Part shown: in pieces, positions 1 to 7,118 of the stretch | Position numbering within the stretch: position 1 is the first letter of the stretch | Layout of the letters: each line of letters opens with the position of its first letter | From: Candidatus Gottesmanbacteria bacterium | Lineage (GTDB): Bacteria > Patescibacteriota > Microgenomatia > UBA10105 > UBA927 | Assembly (NCBI GenBank): GCA_026396845.1 | Contig: JAPLWC010000058.1 | Location: 1 to 11,271, forward strand | Reading direction: 5' to 3' | Length of the DNA: 11,271 nucleotides | Notes under the pieces: model-generated | What the model was told of the DNA's origin: nothing | The model's input: the letters and a program-made list of their open reading frames with translations, nothing else | Database searches by the model: none | Program-made: the position numbers and the translations under genes

Positions 1-2327
1 ATAAGCTAGAAGTTTTCGGGATCAGTCTCGTCCTTATTATCGTACTTTTGGGAGGATTCAGTCTTCTGGCGTATGCGGTATTTCTTTTGTGGAAATACCG
101 TGACAGGGAGGCGCGATCGCTTGAGTATGTTCTTCTGCAGATGGCGGTACCCAGAGACAATGAAATAAAAATTGATGCAGCGGAACAATTGTTTGCGAGT
201 CTCTACAATATCCGGAAATCGGGCTTCTGGTCATTTCTCACGCCGCAACCGCACTTATCGTTTGAAATTGTCGCGAAGCAGGAGGATATCCGTTTTTACG
301 CAGCAGTTCCGCGGCGGCTCATGGATCTTGTGGAAAAGCAGGTTCACGGCGCGTATCCGGGGGCGGATATCAAAGAGGTGGAAGAATACTCCATATTTTC
401 GGAAACCGGGCGCGTGGCATTTGCAGCACTACGGCTCAAAAACGCGCCGTATATGCCCATCCGGGTATTCCGGGATTTGCCGACTGACCCATTATCTTCC
501 CTCACGTCAGTATTAGCCAAAATGGGGCCGGGGGAGGGAGCGGTCATTCAGGTGTTGATTCAGCCGACCAATAGCAAGTGGAGAAGTTTGGGCAGGTCAT
601 ACATATCGAAAGTGAAGAAGGACGAAGCAAATCCGGAAAAAGCAAGTTTTAGAGTGGACCCTAAGTCGTTGGAAGCAATCGAGCAAAAAACAAGTAAGCC
701 GGGATTTAATGCTGTCGTTCGGTTGGTTGTTTCTTCAACCTCACAGGAGAATGCCAAAATGCATCTTGATAATTTGCTAACCAGTTTCGGACAGTTCTCA
801 TCCGACCATAATTATTTTACGAAAGTGAAGTTCCCGTTGTTTACAAAAAAACTTTTTATGATGGATTTTATTTACCGGTACTTTCCCGTTCTCAATCTGC
901 CGTTTTTGTACCAGTACAGTACGCTCAATAGCGATGAACTTGCGACCATCTATCATCTACCCAATAAAACGGTTGAAACGGCTCACATTTTTTGGCTCAA
1001 TGCAAAACGCGCGCCCGCGCCTTCCCAGATTCCGATAACAGGATTGTATTTAGGGAAGTCCCGGTATCGGGGTATTGAGCGGCCTATTTATATCAGTGAC
1101 GAAGATCGCCGCCGCCACATATATATCATCGGAAAAACCGGTACGGGCAAATCGCAGCTGTTAGAAGAAATGATTGTTCAGGATATTCAGGCGGGAAAAG
1201 GGGTCGCGGTTGTTGATCCCCACGGAGATCTTATTGACGGAGTACTTACCCGAATTCCCGCGGAGCGTGCGGAAGACGTTATTTATTTTGACCCGTCTGA
1301 TACGGAACGGCCGATGGGTTTGAACATGCTGGAAGCCAGGACCGAAGAACAGAAGCATTTTGTGGTGACGTCGATCGTCGGCTTGATGTATAAACTGTAT
1401 GATCCGATGAAGACAGGTATTATCGGGCCGAGGTTTGAACACGCTATCCGGAATGCTATGCTTACGGTCATGGTCGAGCCGGGCAATACGTTTGTTGAAG
1501 TTGTTCGTGTGCTTACTGATGCCTCCTTTGTGCAGGAGTTACTTCCGAAGTTGACTGATCCCATTATCCGCCGTTACTGGACGGATCAAATTGCACAAAC
1601 TGCCGATTTTCATAAGTCAGAAGTATTGGACTATATTGTGTCGAAGTTCGGCCGGTTCGTCACGAATAAATTGATGCGTAACATCATCGGCCAATCAGAA
1701 TCGAGCTTTAATTTCCGAAACGTGATGGATGAAGGGAAAATACTTCTCGTTAACCTCGCAAAAGGTAAAATCGGCGAAGAAAACAGTAATTTCCTCGGAC
1801 TGATTTTAGTGCCGCGGATCCTAATATCTGCCATGAGCCGTCAGGAAATACCGGAAGAGAAGCGGCGGGATTTTTATCTCTATGTCGATGAGTTCCAAAA
1901 TTTCGCAACGCCGGATTTTGCCCAGATATTGTCCGAAGCCCGGAAATACAGATTAAATTTAATCGTTGCCAACCAATTCATCGGTCAGATGGAAGAAGAA
2001 GTGAAAAACGCCGTGTTCGGCAACGTCGGGACACTCATCGGTTTCCGCGTGGGCGTGACGGATGCAAATTATCTGCAGCATGAATACCAGCCGACGTTTA
2101 ATGAAGCAGACCTCATAAACATTGATAAATATAATGCGTATGTCAAAACCAACGTCCATAATGAACCGGTTAAACCGTTCAGCATGGATCTCACCAAAGA
2201 CATGACAAAAGTAAACGCGGCACGCAATCAGAAAGTCGCGGACGCAATCATTCAACTGTCTCGGTTGAAGTATGGCCGTTCACGGGAACTTGTTGAAGCA
2301 GAGATATCACAACGCGCACGATTGTAA
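1..2327 (+). CDS. VirD4/TraD-like membrane-anchored DNA-pump ATPase (5' partial)
   Basis: This is a FtsK/HerA-superfamily ATPase resembling type IV secretion coupling proteins, which use ATP to move DNA or nucleoprotein across a membrane. The reading frame is open from base 3 to the left edge, so the TTG at 48 is not the real start and the gene begins outside the window. Numbering from that TTG, a hydrophobic helix runs from just before it to about residue 16, followed by a basic stretch. Residues 25-300 are a conserved-looking region without a motif I can name. Walker A is GKTGTGKS at 362-369, a DPHGD strand follows at 390, Walker B is VDEFQNF with D614/E615, and a downstream ANQFIGQM segment resembles the sensor region of VirD4/TrwB proteins. 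No relaxase or mating-pair gene is visible, so it may serve DNA uptake, pilus or secretion functions rather than conjugation. The ATPase class is secure; the physiological role is not. Confidence 0.85.
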   Translation, partial: KLEVFGISLVLIIVLLGGFSLLAYAVFLLWKYRDREARSLEYVLLQMAVPRDNEIKIDAAEQLFASLYNIRKSGFWSFLTPQPHLSFEIVAKQEDIRFYAAVPRRLMDLVEKQVHGAYPGADIKEVEEYSIFSETGRVAFAALRLKNAPYMPIRVFRDLPTDPLSSLTSVLAKMGPGEGAVIQVLIQPTNSKWRSLGRSYISKVKKDEANPEKASFRVDPKSLEAIEQKTSKPGFNAVVRLVVSSTSQENAKMHLDNLLTSFGQFSSDHNYFTKVKFPLFTKKLFMMDFIYRYFPVLNLPFLYQYSTLNSDELATIYHLPNKTVETAHIFWLNAKRAPAPSQIPITGLYLGKSRYRGIERPIYISDEDRRRHIYIIGKTGTGKSQLLEEMIVQDIQAGKGVAVVDPHGDLIDGVLTRIPAERAEDVIYFDPSDTERPMGLNMLEARTEEQKHFVVTSIVGLMYKLYDPMKTGIIGPRFEHAIRNAMLTVMVEPGNTFVEVVRVLTDASFVQELLPKLTDPIIRRYWTDQIAQTADFHKSEVLDYIVSKFGRFVTNKLMRNIIGQSESSFNFRNVMDEGKILLVNLAKGKIGEENSNFLGLILVPRILISAMSRQEIPEEKRRDFYLYVDEFQNFATPDFAQILSEARKYRLNLIVANQFIGQMEEEVKNAVFGNVGTLIGFRVGVTDANYLQHEYQPTFNEADLINIDKYNAYVKTNVHNEPVKPFSMDLTKDMTKVNAARNQKVADAIIQLSRLKYGRSRELVEAEISQRARL

Positions 2328-2377
2328 AAATTACCTATTTACTTCTTCGTTGTTTGCGGTATCCTACACTATGTATC

Positions 2378-3775
2378 ATGGACATTGAAGAGCCGCCGCT
2401 TAGTTTACCCAAACTTCCGGAATCCACAGTCTACATATTTAACATGTCGGAAGACGTGTGGCCGTTTATCAGCGCCATGTCCGATAAACAGGAGCAAAAA
2501 TTGGAAATAGAAGAAAATGCGGATTTGGGGGACAGGGATCTTTTTTCATTTTGCGCTGAAGATGCGATGATATTTGTGCTGCCACGGCAGGTGGACGGGG
2601 TGTTTTTCGATTATTTTACGTCGCTTTTCGGGAAACGGAATTTCAGGGTACTGGTACCCAAAACACACTCGGGAGTGATCTGTGAGGATATCCTTCATGA
2701 CGAGGAGGTCATGCAGTCGTTAATCACCGCTGCCAACGGACACCAGAGACTTGTCGTTAAAAGTTATACGACGTCTCAGCCCTTTTTGGATCTTGTTCGG
2801 ACACTTCGGGAACGGGGGCTCACTATATTTACGCCGGAAGCGCCGGAAGAAGAAGATGCCTGGACGGTAAACTTTTTCGGAAGCAAATCCGGGATCCGGC
2901 AACTGTCCCAACAAAGCCGAGCGGTAGAACCGGATTTCATTATGGCGGACGGTATTGTAGTGAGCGGCATTATTGACGCATCACGCATTGCGGCGGATAA
3001 ATATGTGAGTGAACATGGGGTAGTCCTCAAGACCAATAAGGGACATTCCGGAGCAGGAGTGCTCCTATTACGTGAAGGGGAATTACCTTCTGAGTATTCG
3101 TTATGTCAAAAAGCCATATTGGAAATGCTCCAAAAAGATGAGTATTGGAAATTGTTTCCGATTGTCATAGAATCACTTCTTTCTGTTAACCAGACGGTGG
3201 GAGGGGGATATCCGAATGTTGAATTTCAGATTTTGAAAAACGGACACGTGGAATTTCTGTATTACGGCGGCATGCGCGTAACCCGCGACGGGGTATTTCG
3301 GGGTATGGAAATACATAACGATGCCATATCAGAGCAGGTTGCAGTGCGCATGGTAGATACGGGATTTTTTATCGGAGAACAATATCGGGCTAACGGCTAT
3401 CGCGGATATTTCGATGTAGATTTTGTGGCATCCAAAAACGGACAGTTGTATGTGACGGAATCAAATGTCCGACGGACCGGAGGAACGCACGTATTTGCGG
3501 CGGCGGAAAAGTTATTCGGGAAAGACTTCATGTATCTTACGTACATATTATCCAATAACGCATATAAATTATCGGAGGCAAAAACGTATACGTTTAACGA
3601 AATGCTGACGATACTTGTACCGGTATTGTTTAATAAACAAACCCGCGAGGGACTCATTATTATCTCGGAAAATCTCCTCTCATATCATCAGCTCGGGTAT
3701 ATTATGTTCGGTAAAACCGAAAAACGCGCAAGGGATTTGGAAGCAAAAATGATCCAGCTTCTCCCTGCCGTCTAA
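2378..3775 (+). CDS. PGM1-like ATP-grasp ligase with pre-ATP-grasp domain
   Basis: This is probably an ATP-grasp carboxylate-amine ligase. Such enzymes activate a carboxylate as acyl phosphate and join it to an amine. The first 190 or so residues (from ATG 2378) form a Rossmann-like pre-ATP-grasp region. The ATP-grasp core includes a nucleotide-binding Lys in VVLKTNKGHSGAG (K218), an IES strand near residue 265, and a C-terminal metal and phosphate site ESNVRRTGGTH (E361, N363, R365). That last motif, with its TGGTH tail, resembles PGM1, the pheganomycin peptide ligase. The frame is also open to a TTG at 2354. I prefer ATG 2378 because the extra eight residues look non-conserved, and neither start has a clear Shine-Dalgarno. 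Weak promoter-like hexamers (TTTACT at 2338, TATCCT at 2360) would give a nearly leaderless mRNA. It lies about 50 bases after the VirD4-like gene. The substrate is unknown. Confidence 0.7.
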   Translation: MDIEEPPLSLPKLPESTVYIFNMSEDVWPFISAMSDKQEQKLEIEENADLGDRDLFSFCAEDAMIFVLPRQVDGVFFDYFTSLFGKRNFRVLVPKTHSGVICEDILHDEEVMQSLITAANGHQRLVVKSYTTSQPFLDLVRTLRERGLTIFTPEAPEEEDAWTVNFFGSKSGIRQLSQQSRAVEPDFIMADGIVVSGIIDASRIAADKYVSEHGVVLKTNKGHSGAGVLLLREGELPSEYSLCQKAILEMLQKDEYWKLFPIVIESLLSVNQTVGGGYPNVEFQILKNGHVEFLYYGGMRVTRDGVFRGMEIHNDAISEQVAVRMVDTGFFIGEQYRANGYRGYFDVDFVASKNGQLYVTESNVRRTGGTHVFAAAEKLFGKDFMYLTYILSNNAYKLSEAKTYTFNEMLTILVPVLFNKQTREGLIIISENLLSYHQLGYIMFGKTEKRARDLEAKMIQLLPAV

Positions 3776-3802
3776 CCTCTTTCGATAAATATTTCCTGTT
3801 TT

Positions 3803-3811
3803 TGATAAAAT
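3803..3811 (+). promoter_or_regulatory. Extended -10 promoter for tRNA-Ile and idi
   Basis: TGA followed by TAAAAT (3806-3811) fits an extended -10 element (TGn plus a five-of-six match to TATAAT). It ends 10 bases before the first base of the tRNA, a natural start-site distance. No good -35 box lies upstream, as expected for an extended -10 promoter. The same TAAAAT hexamer is used in front of groES. Confidence 0.6.
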
Positions 3812-3821
3812 ACAAAGTGCG

Positions 3822-3893
3822 GGGGCCGTAGTTCATCGGTAGAACGCGATCCTTATAAGATCGATGCACTTGGTCCGATTCCAAGCGGCCCCA
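3822..3893 (+). tRNA. tRNA-Ile, anticodon UAU (reads AUA)
   Basis: A full cloverleaf can be folded by hand with every stem paired. The acceptor is GGGGCCG (3822-3828) with CGGCCCC (3886-3892) and discriminator A3893. The D stem is GTTC/GAAC with a 7-base loop containing GG. The anticodon stem is CGATC/GATCG with loop CTTATAA, placing TAT at positions 34-36. The variable loop is 5 bases and the T stem is CTTGG/CCAAG. U12-A23, A35, U36, A37, A38 and A73 agree with known isoleucine identity elements. Most bacteria read AUA with a CAU tRNA converted by lysidine synthetase TilS; a genomic UAU anticodon is rare. The T loop TCCGATT has C where pseudouridine 55 is normal. CCA is not encoded. The gene ends one base before the idi start codon. 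Confidence 0.92.
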
Positions 3894-3894
3894 C

Positions 3895-4416
3895 ATGGAA
3901 CAAGTTGTTTTAGTTGACGAACAAAATAACGAAATAGGAACCGCGTCCAAAAGTACGGTACATTCGTACCACACACCGCTGCACCGCGGGTTTTCACTTT
4001 TCATATTCAACCGGAATCACGAACTTCTTGTCACCCGCCGCGCGATCACCAAAAAAACATTTCCCGATGTGTGGACCAATACGGTCTGCGGACATTCGGG
4101 GCCAAAGGAAGAACCGGTTGCAGCTGCCAAACGCCGCCTCAAAGACGAGTTAGGAATTCAATCCGAGGATATTAAAGTTATTGCCCCGTACCGGTACCGC
4201 TTTGCCGATATTCACGGCATTGTGGAAAACGAAATTTGTCCTATTCTTGTGGGTCACACCGACGAGGATCCCAAAACCGATCCGAGCGAAGTGGGAGATT
4301 GGAAATGGATGGGTTGGCGGGAATTTTTAGTCGAAATCCAAAATATTCCGGACAAATATTCCCCGTGGTGTATCGAAGAGGCTGCAATTCTCCAGCCCCT
4401 CCTTACCACGCCCTAA
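3895..4416 (+). CDS. idi: Isopentenyl-diphosphate delta-isomerase, type 1 (Nudix)
   Basis: Type 1 IDI interconverts isopentenyl and dimethylallyl diphosphate in the cytoplasm, supplying isoprenoid precursors such as undecaprenyl phosphate. At 173 residues it is close to the E. coli enzyme. The catalytic and metal residues are recognisable: H23 and H30 (same spacing as E. coli H25/H32), catalytic C65 in TVCGH with H67, E85 in the Nudix-like KDELG segment, and E111 and E113 in ENEICP, the second matching the catalytic Glu. W159 in the YSPW segment is also typical. The ATG lies one base after the tRNA-Ile discriminator, and the sequence before it is tied up in the tRNA T arm and acceptor, so no Shine-Dalgarno is available. 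Translation probably starts from a nearly leaderless mRNA released by tRNA 3' processing. No other mevalonate or MEP pathway gene is in the window. Confidence 0.93.
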   Translation: MEQVVLVDEQNNEIGTASKSTVHSYHTPLHRGFSLFIFNRNHELLVTRRAITKKTFPDVWTNTVCGHSGPKEEPVAAAKRRLKDELGIQSEDIKVIAPYRYRFADIHGIVENEICPILVGHTDEDPKTDPSEVGDWKWMGWREFLVEIQNIPDKYSPWCIEEAAILQPLLTTP

Positions 4417-4418
4417 AC

Positions 4419-4447
4419 TTGCATTTTGCCCGGGAGACGGGTATCAT
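4419..4447 (+). promoter_or_regulatory. Putative promoter of the 160-residue hypothetical gene
   Basis: TTGCAT (4419-4424) and TATCAT (4442-4447) are separated by exactly 17 bases. The -10 matches five of six consensus positions and the -35 three of six (TTG conserved). A start site near 4454 would leave a leader of about 26 bases with a GAGAGGG purine stretch six bases before the ATG at 4480. The -35 begins just after the idi stop codon. Confidence 0.45.
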
Positions 4448-4479
4448 CCGTTTTACTTTCCTGTCCAGAGAGGGCGTAT

Positions 4480-4962
4480 ATGAATAAGGAGATTCCTTTT
4501 GAAAATCAAAATCCGTTAATGGTTAGGATGCGTGGTGTCCACGCACATACAATAGCGCCTAACGATATAAAGTCTCGCGCGAGATTTCTCGTTGAAGAAG
4601 CGATCAAATGGGGTGGTGGGAGCGGTAATAAAAAAGCAGATCATATCAAAATGGAAAAAGATCTGCAAATAGCTGCAGCGCGGCATAATACAGAGCATGG
4701 ACACTTGGGAAAGGCACTGGGAAATTTATTGGTGGCGAAAGCAGATGCCGATAAGGTGGTTACTAATCCGATGCTTATACCGGAATTAGTGGATGCTAAG
4801 CTTGCAGCACTTGATGAAACAGCTTGGCAAGCCTTTATGGGAGTTCTTGAAACCAATACAGCGTTAAAACCATATCGCCTTTACGAAAGGCATGGAATTC
4901 CGGAAGGTATTAATTTAGATATTAAAGATAGATCTCTACCGAAAGATTCGGGACAGCAGTAA
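4480..4962 (+). CDS. Hypothetical protein, 160 residues, soluble and mostly helical
   Basis: I do not recognise this protein. It has no membrane segment, signal peptide or obvious catalytic motif, and looks largely helical. Features are a His-containing N-terminal stretch (HAHT at 21-24), a glycine patch WGGGSGN at 44-50, a His-rich HNTEHGHLG at 69-77, and a charged C-terminus. The frame extends upstream to a TTG at 4426, but ATG 4480 is the better start: it follows a GAGAGGG purine run at proper spacing and lies below a plausible promoter, whereas the upstream extension would cover that promoter. Its last 41 bases overlap the end of tsaD on the opposite strand, so the tails of both genes share sequence. 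It appears to be transcribed separately from tRNA-Ile/idi. No conserved partner is evident. Confidence 0.7.
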   Translation: MNKEIPFENQNPLMVRMRGVHAHTIAPNDIKSRARFLVEEAIKWGGGSGNKKADHIKMEKDLQIAAARHNTEHGHLGKALGNLLVAKADADKVVTNPMLIPELVDAKLAALDETAWQAFMGVLETNTALKPYRLYERHGIPEGINLDIKDRSLPKDSGQQ

Positions 4963-5977
4963 TAGTGTGCCAGTCGGCCGACGCCCCGCGAAAAAACGCG
5001 TAACTTGCAATATACACTGCGTTATCGGTACACAAGCTGATTGGCGGAATAAATAGTTTGACGGATTTTTTTTCCGCTGCATCCTGCATTTTTTCGCGAA
5101 GCCGTAAATTTGCCGCAACCCCGCCGGAAATGAAAATACTTTTCGCAGCATATTTTTGTGCCGCATGCATTGTCTTTGCGACTAATACATCGGTAATTGC
5201 TTCCTGCACTTCATACGCGAAGGCGCTTGTCATTTCTTCATCGATATCCGATATTTTATTCCATTCCCGCCAAATTGCGGTTTTCAGTCCGCTGAAAGAA
5301 AAATTCAGCGACCCGTCGTGGAGAAGCGGGCGAGGAAGTTTTGTTTTAAACCTTGATTTATCCAATTGAAATCTTGCGGCCGATTCCTGAATTGCAGGTC
5401 CGCCGCGGTTTTCAAATCCCAAAAGCCGTGCGGTTTTATCAAACGCTTCGCCGGCCGCATCATCCAGCGTGCCCCCAAGCCACGTTATTTTTTTCGGTGA
5501 TTCCATGAGGAATAGCTCCGTGTGGCCGCCGGATACGACAAGTGAAATTGCTGGAAATTCAATCTTTCCAATGTGGTCCCTCGACTGTGCTCGGGACGAA
5601 TTTTGTTCATTCTGAACAAAATTCGCATACATATGTGCAAGTACATGATTGACAGGGATAAGCGGTTTTCCGGTTGTGAGTGCGATTGTTTTGGCAGTTT
5701 CCACGCCGATGAGCAGTGATCCGATGAGTCCGGGACCCACGGTGATTGCAATCGCATCAACGGATGCGAAATCGGTTTTTGCTTGCTTTAATGCCTCGTC
5801 AATCGTTGGAATAATAACCTTCAGTTGCTCGCGTGCCGCCACCTCCGGAACGATCCCCCCGTATTTGGCGTGCATGGCGGCAGATGATGCGATCACATTA
5901 CTGCGGATGGTTACACCATCTTCTACGACCGCAGCCGCGGTCTCATCACACGATGACTCAATTGCTAATATGTTCAT
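4922..5977 (-). CDS. tsaD: tRNA N6-adenosine threonylcarbamoyltransferase
   Basis: TsaD transfers the threonylcarbamoyl group from TC-AMP to A37 of tRNAs reading ANN codons (t6A), working with TsaB and TsaE in the cytoplasm. The 351-residue product starts with the canonical MNILAIESSCDETA. It contains HAKYGGIVPEVAARE at 36-50, metal ligands H111 and H115 in NHVLAH, SGGHTEL at 149-155, the DDAAGEAFDKTARLLG block at 172-187, FSFSGLKTA at 227-234, SGGVAANLRL at 284-292, and the third metal ligand D318 in CTDNA. Gln51 replaces the His common after the ARE motif in other TsaDs. Residues about 122-138, between YANF and EFPAISLVVSGG, are extra relative to short family members and derive from a hairpin-forming DNA element. 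The start overlaps the MFS gene end by 20 bases, so it is probably the last gene of a four-gene operon; no Shine-Dalgarno is seen. The tRNA-Ile(UAU) here is a natural t6A substrate. Confidence 0.96.
   Translation of the reverse strand: MNILAIESSCDETAAAVVEDGVTIRSNVIASSAAMHAKYGGIVPEVAAREQLKVIIPTIDEALKQAKTDFASVDAIAITVGPGLIGSLLIGVETAKTIALTTGKPLIPVNHVLAHMYANFVQNEQNSSRAQSRDHIGKIEFPAISLVVSGGHTELFLMESPKKITWLGGTLDDAAGEAFDKTARLLGFENRGGPAIQESAARFQLDKSRFKTKLPRPLLHDGSLNFSFSGLKTAIWREWNKISDIDEEMTSAFAYEVQEAITDVLVAKTMHAAQKYAAKSIFISGGVAANLRLREKMQDAAEKKSVKLFIPPISLCTDNAVYIASYAFFRGASADWHTITAVPNLSVEIYL
5577..5625. repeat. Hairpin-forming palindromic insertion inside tsaD
   Basis: On the + strand, CGAATTTTGTTC (5597-5608), a five-base loop ATTCT and GAACAAAATTCG (5614-5625) form a perfect 12-bp inverted repeat. 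Directly beside it, 5577-5596 can form a second imperfect hairpin (TCCC...CGA against TCG...GGA with one bulged base). Together they cover tsaD codons 118-134 without breaking the frame. The second hairpin resembles a family of short dispersed repeats (TCCCGAGC...GTCGAGGGA) that I recall from various bacterial genomes but cannot check here. No second copy was seen in this window. Confidence 0.7.
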
Positions 5978-7118
5978 ATTGTTTTAGTTTGAAGAGCAGA
6001 TAGAGAACGAATAGCATGCAGAATTGCACCATGATAAGTGCTTTTGCCGGGCCATATGCATCCGCGACCAGTCCAATCACCGGGGCAAATATGCCGTATC
6101 CAATGCTGCCGAAAAAGGAACTCATTGAGGATAGTGTCGCCCGTTGTTCGTGTGTATATTCCTGCTGCATGATAGAATTTTTTGCAACCTCCGTCGCCCC
6201 GTAAAAAATGGATGAGGAGCTCATGAGCACGGGTGAAAGAACGGTAGGAATTCCGTACGCGATAAAATTAAGTATCCTTGTAACAATATTTGCGATAACA
6301 AGGATTGTCCGATCCCCGATTTTCTTTATTATCTTTCCGCTGAACCAATAACTGATAAAGGCTCCTCCATACGATATCATTTTTGCAAATCCTATTGCCC
6401 AAATAGGCCAGAGTGTACCGATAAATGCTGAACCAAACTGGAATGATGATTCGCCGAATGCAAACCCAAAAATATCCGCCAGGCTTACCAGTCGCAATTT
6501 CTTGTTATGCCACAAATGAAACGCGGATATTTTTATATGCGAAAAAATGTTTGCCCTGCCTTTGATGATATGTTGCGGATTTCGTAGGTACAAAGAGATA
6601 ACAAAACAAATTATCTGCGGAATAACGGACAACCACATGATAAGAGGGAATGACCACTGTGCAAGTACGCTTCCGATGACCGCTCCGAACATAAGCGCCA
6701 ACTGAAACATGGAGCTTGTTCTTCCTAAATGATGTGCAAACGTTTCCGATCTTCCCGACTCGCGGACGGAATCAAAGAGAAGCGCATCATTGTTGCCGCT
6801 GTACCATGCCCGCGATAATCCTTCCAGAATTGCTCCGGTAAACAGCGGCCAGTATGAGTGACCGGCGGCATACAGAACGGCAGATAGTGTTGCCGACAGT
6901 GCCCCGAGAATTACTGTTTTTTTCCTGCCGATGATGTCGGAATAAATACCGGTGGGAATTTCAAAGAGAGCAGAGGATAGCATGACAGCAGAAAAAAGGC
7001 TTGTAGCCAACACATATGATCCGGTTACGCGGGCAAAATAAATAATAAGCACGGCGCTATGGAATTTGAAATCCATAAAGAAATTAAATACCGATAATAG
7101 TTTGATATTCCGTTCCAT
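5958..7118 (-). CDS. MFS transporter
   Basis: This is a major facilitator superfamily permease of about 386 residues with roughly twelve hydrophobic segments, consistent with a secondary transporter in the cytoplasmic membrane. The classic motif A between helices 2 and 3 is clear as GIYSDIIGRKK at residues 57-67. Segments of Gly, Ser and aromatic residues recur through both halves, and the chain ends in a short charged tail. I chose ATG 7118 (MERNIKLLSVFNFF) because the frame's extension to 7223 is only the opposite phase of the cytidylyltransferase-like gene and looks non-native. From 7118 it still overlaps that gene by 35 bases. There is no visible Shine-Dalgarno, so it likely depends on translational coupling. 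Its end overlaps the tsaD start by 20 bases. The substrate cannot be told; drug or metabolite efflux is a common role for such proteins. Confidence 0.88.
   Translation of the reverse strand: MERNIKLLSVFNFFMDFKFHSAVLIIYFARVTGSYVLATSLFSAVMLSSALFEIPTGIYSDIIGRKKTVILGALSATLSAVLYAAGHSYWPLFTGAILEGLSRAWYSGNNDALLFDSVRESGRSETFAHHLGRTSSMFQLALMFGAVIGSVLAQWSFPLIMWLSVIPQIICFVISLYLRNPQHIIKGRANIFSHIKISAFHLWHNKKLRLVSLADIFGFAFGESSFQFGSAFIGTLWPIWAIGFAKMISYGGAFISYWFSGKIIKKIGDRTILVIANIVTRILNFIAYGIPTVLSPVLMSSSSIFYGATEVAKNSIMQQEYTHEQRATLSSMSSFFGSIGYGIFAPVIGLVADAYGPAKALIMVQFCMLFVLYLLFKLKQYEHISN

Noticed and set aside
48..50. TTG as start of the VirD4-like gene
   Set aside because: The same frame is open to the left edge and encodes the first part of a membrane helix, so the true start is outside the window.
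4428..4440. CCCG/CGGG hairpin after idi as a terminator
   Set aside because: The stem is only four bases and no T tract follows directly; it lies inside the proposed promoter spacer.
4426..4479. N-terminal extension of the hypothetical protein from TTG 4426
   Set aside because: It would cover the promoter-like region, and ATG 4480 has a better ribosome binding site.
4573..4584. 12-bp palindrome TCTCGCGCGAGA in the hypothetical gene
   Set aside because: Two or three 12-bp perfect palindromes are expected by chance in 11 kb, and it has no supporting context.
4973..4982. GTCGGCCGAC palindrome near the end of tsaD
   Set aside because: Ten bases is within chance expectation, and the encoded C-terminus shows no clear insertion.
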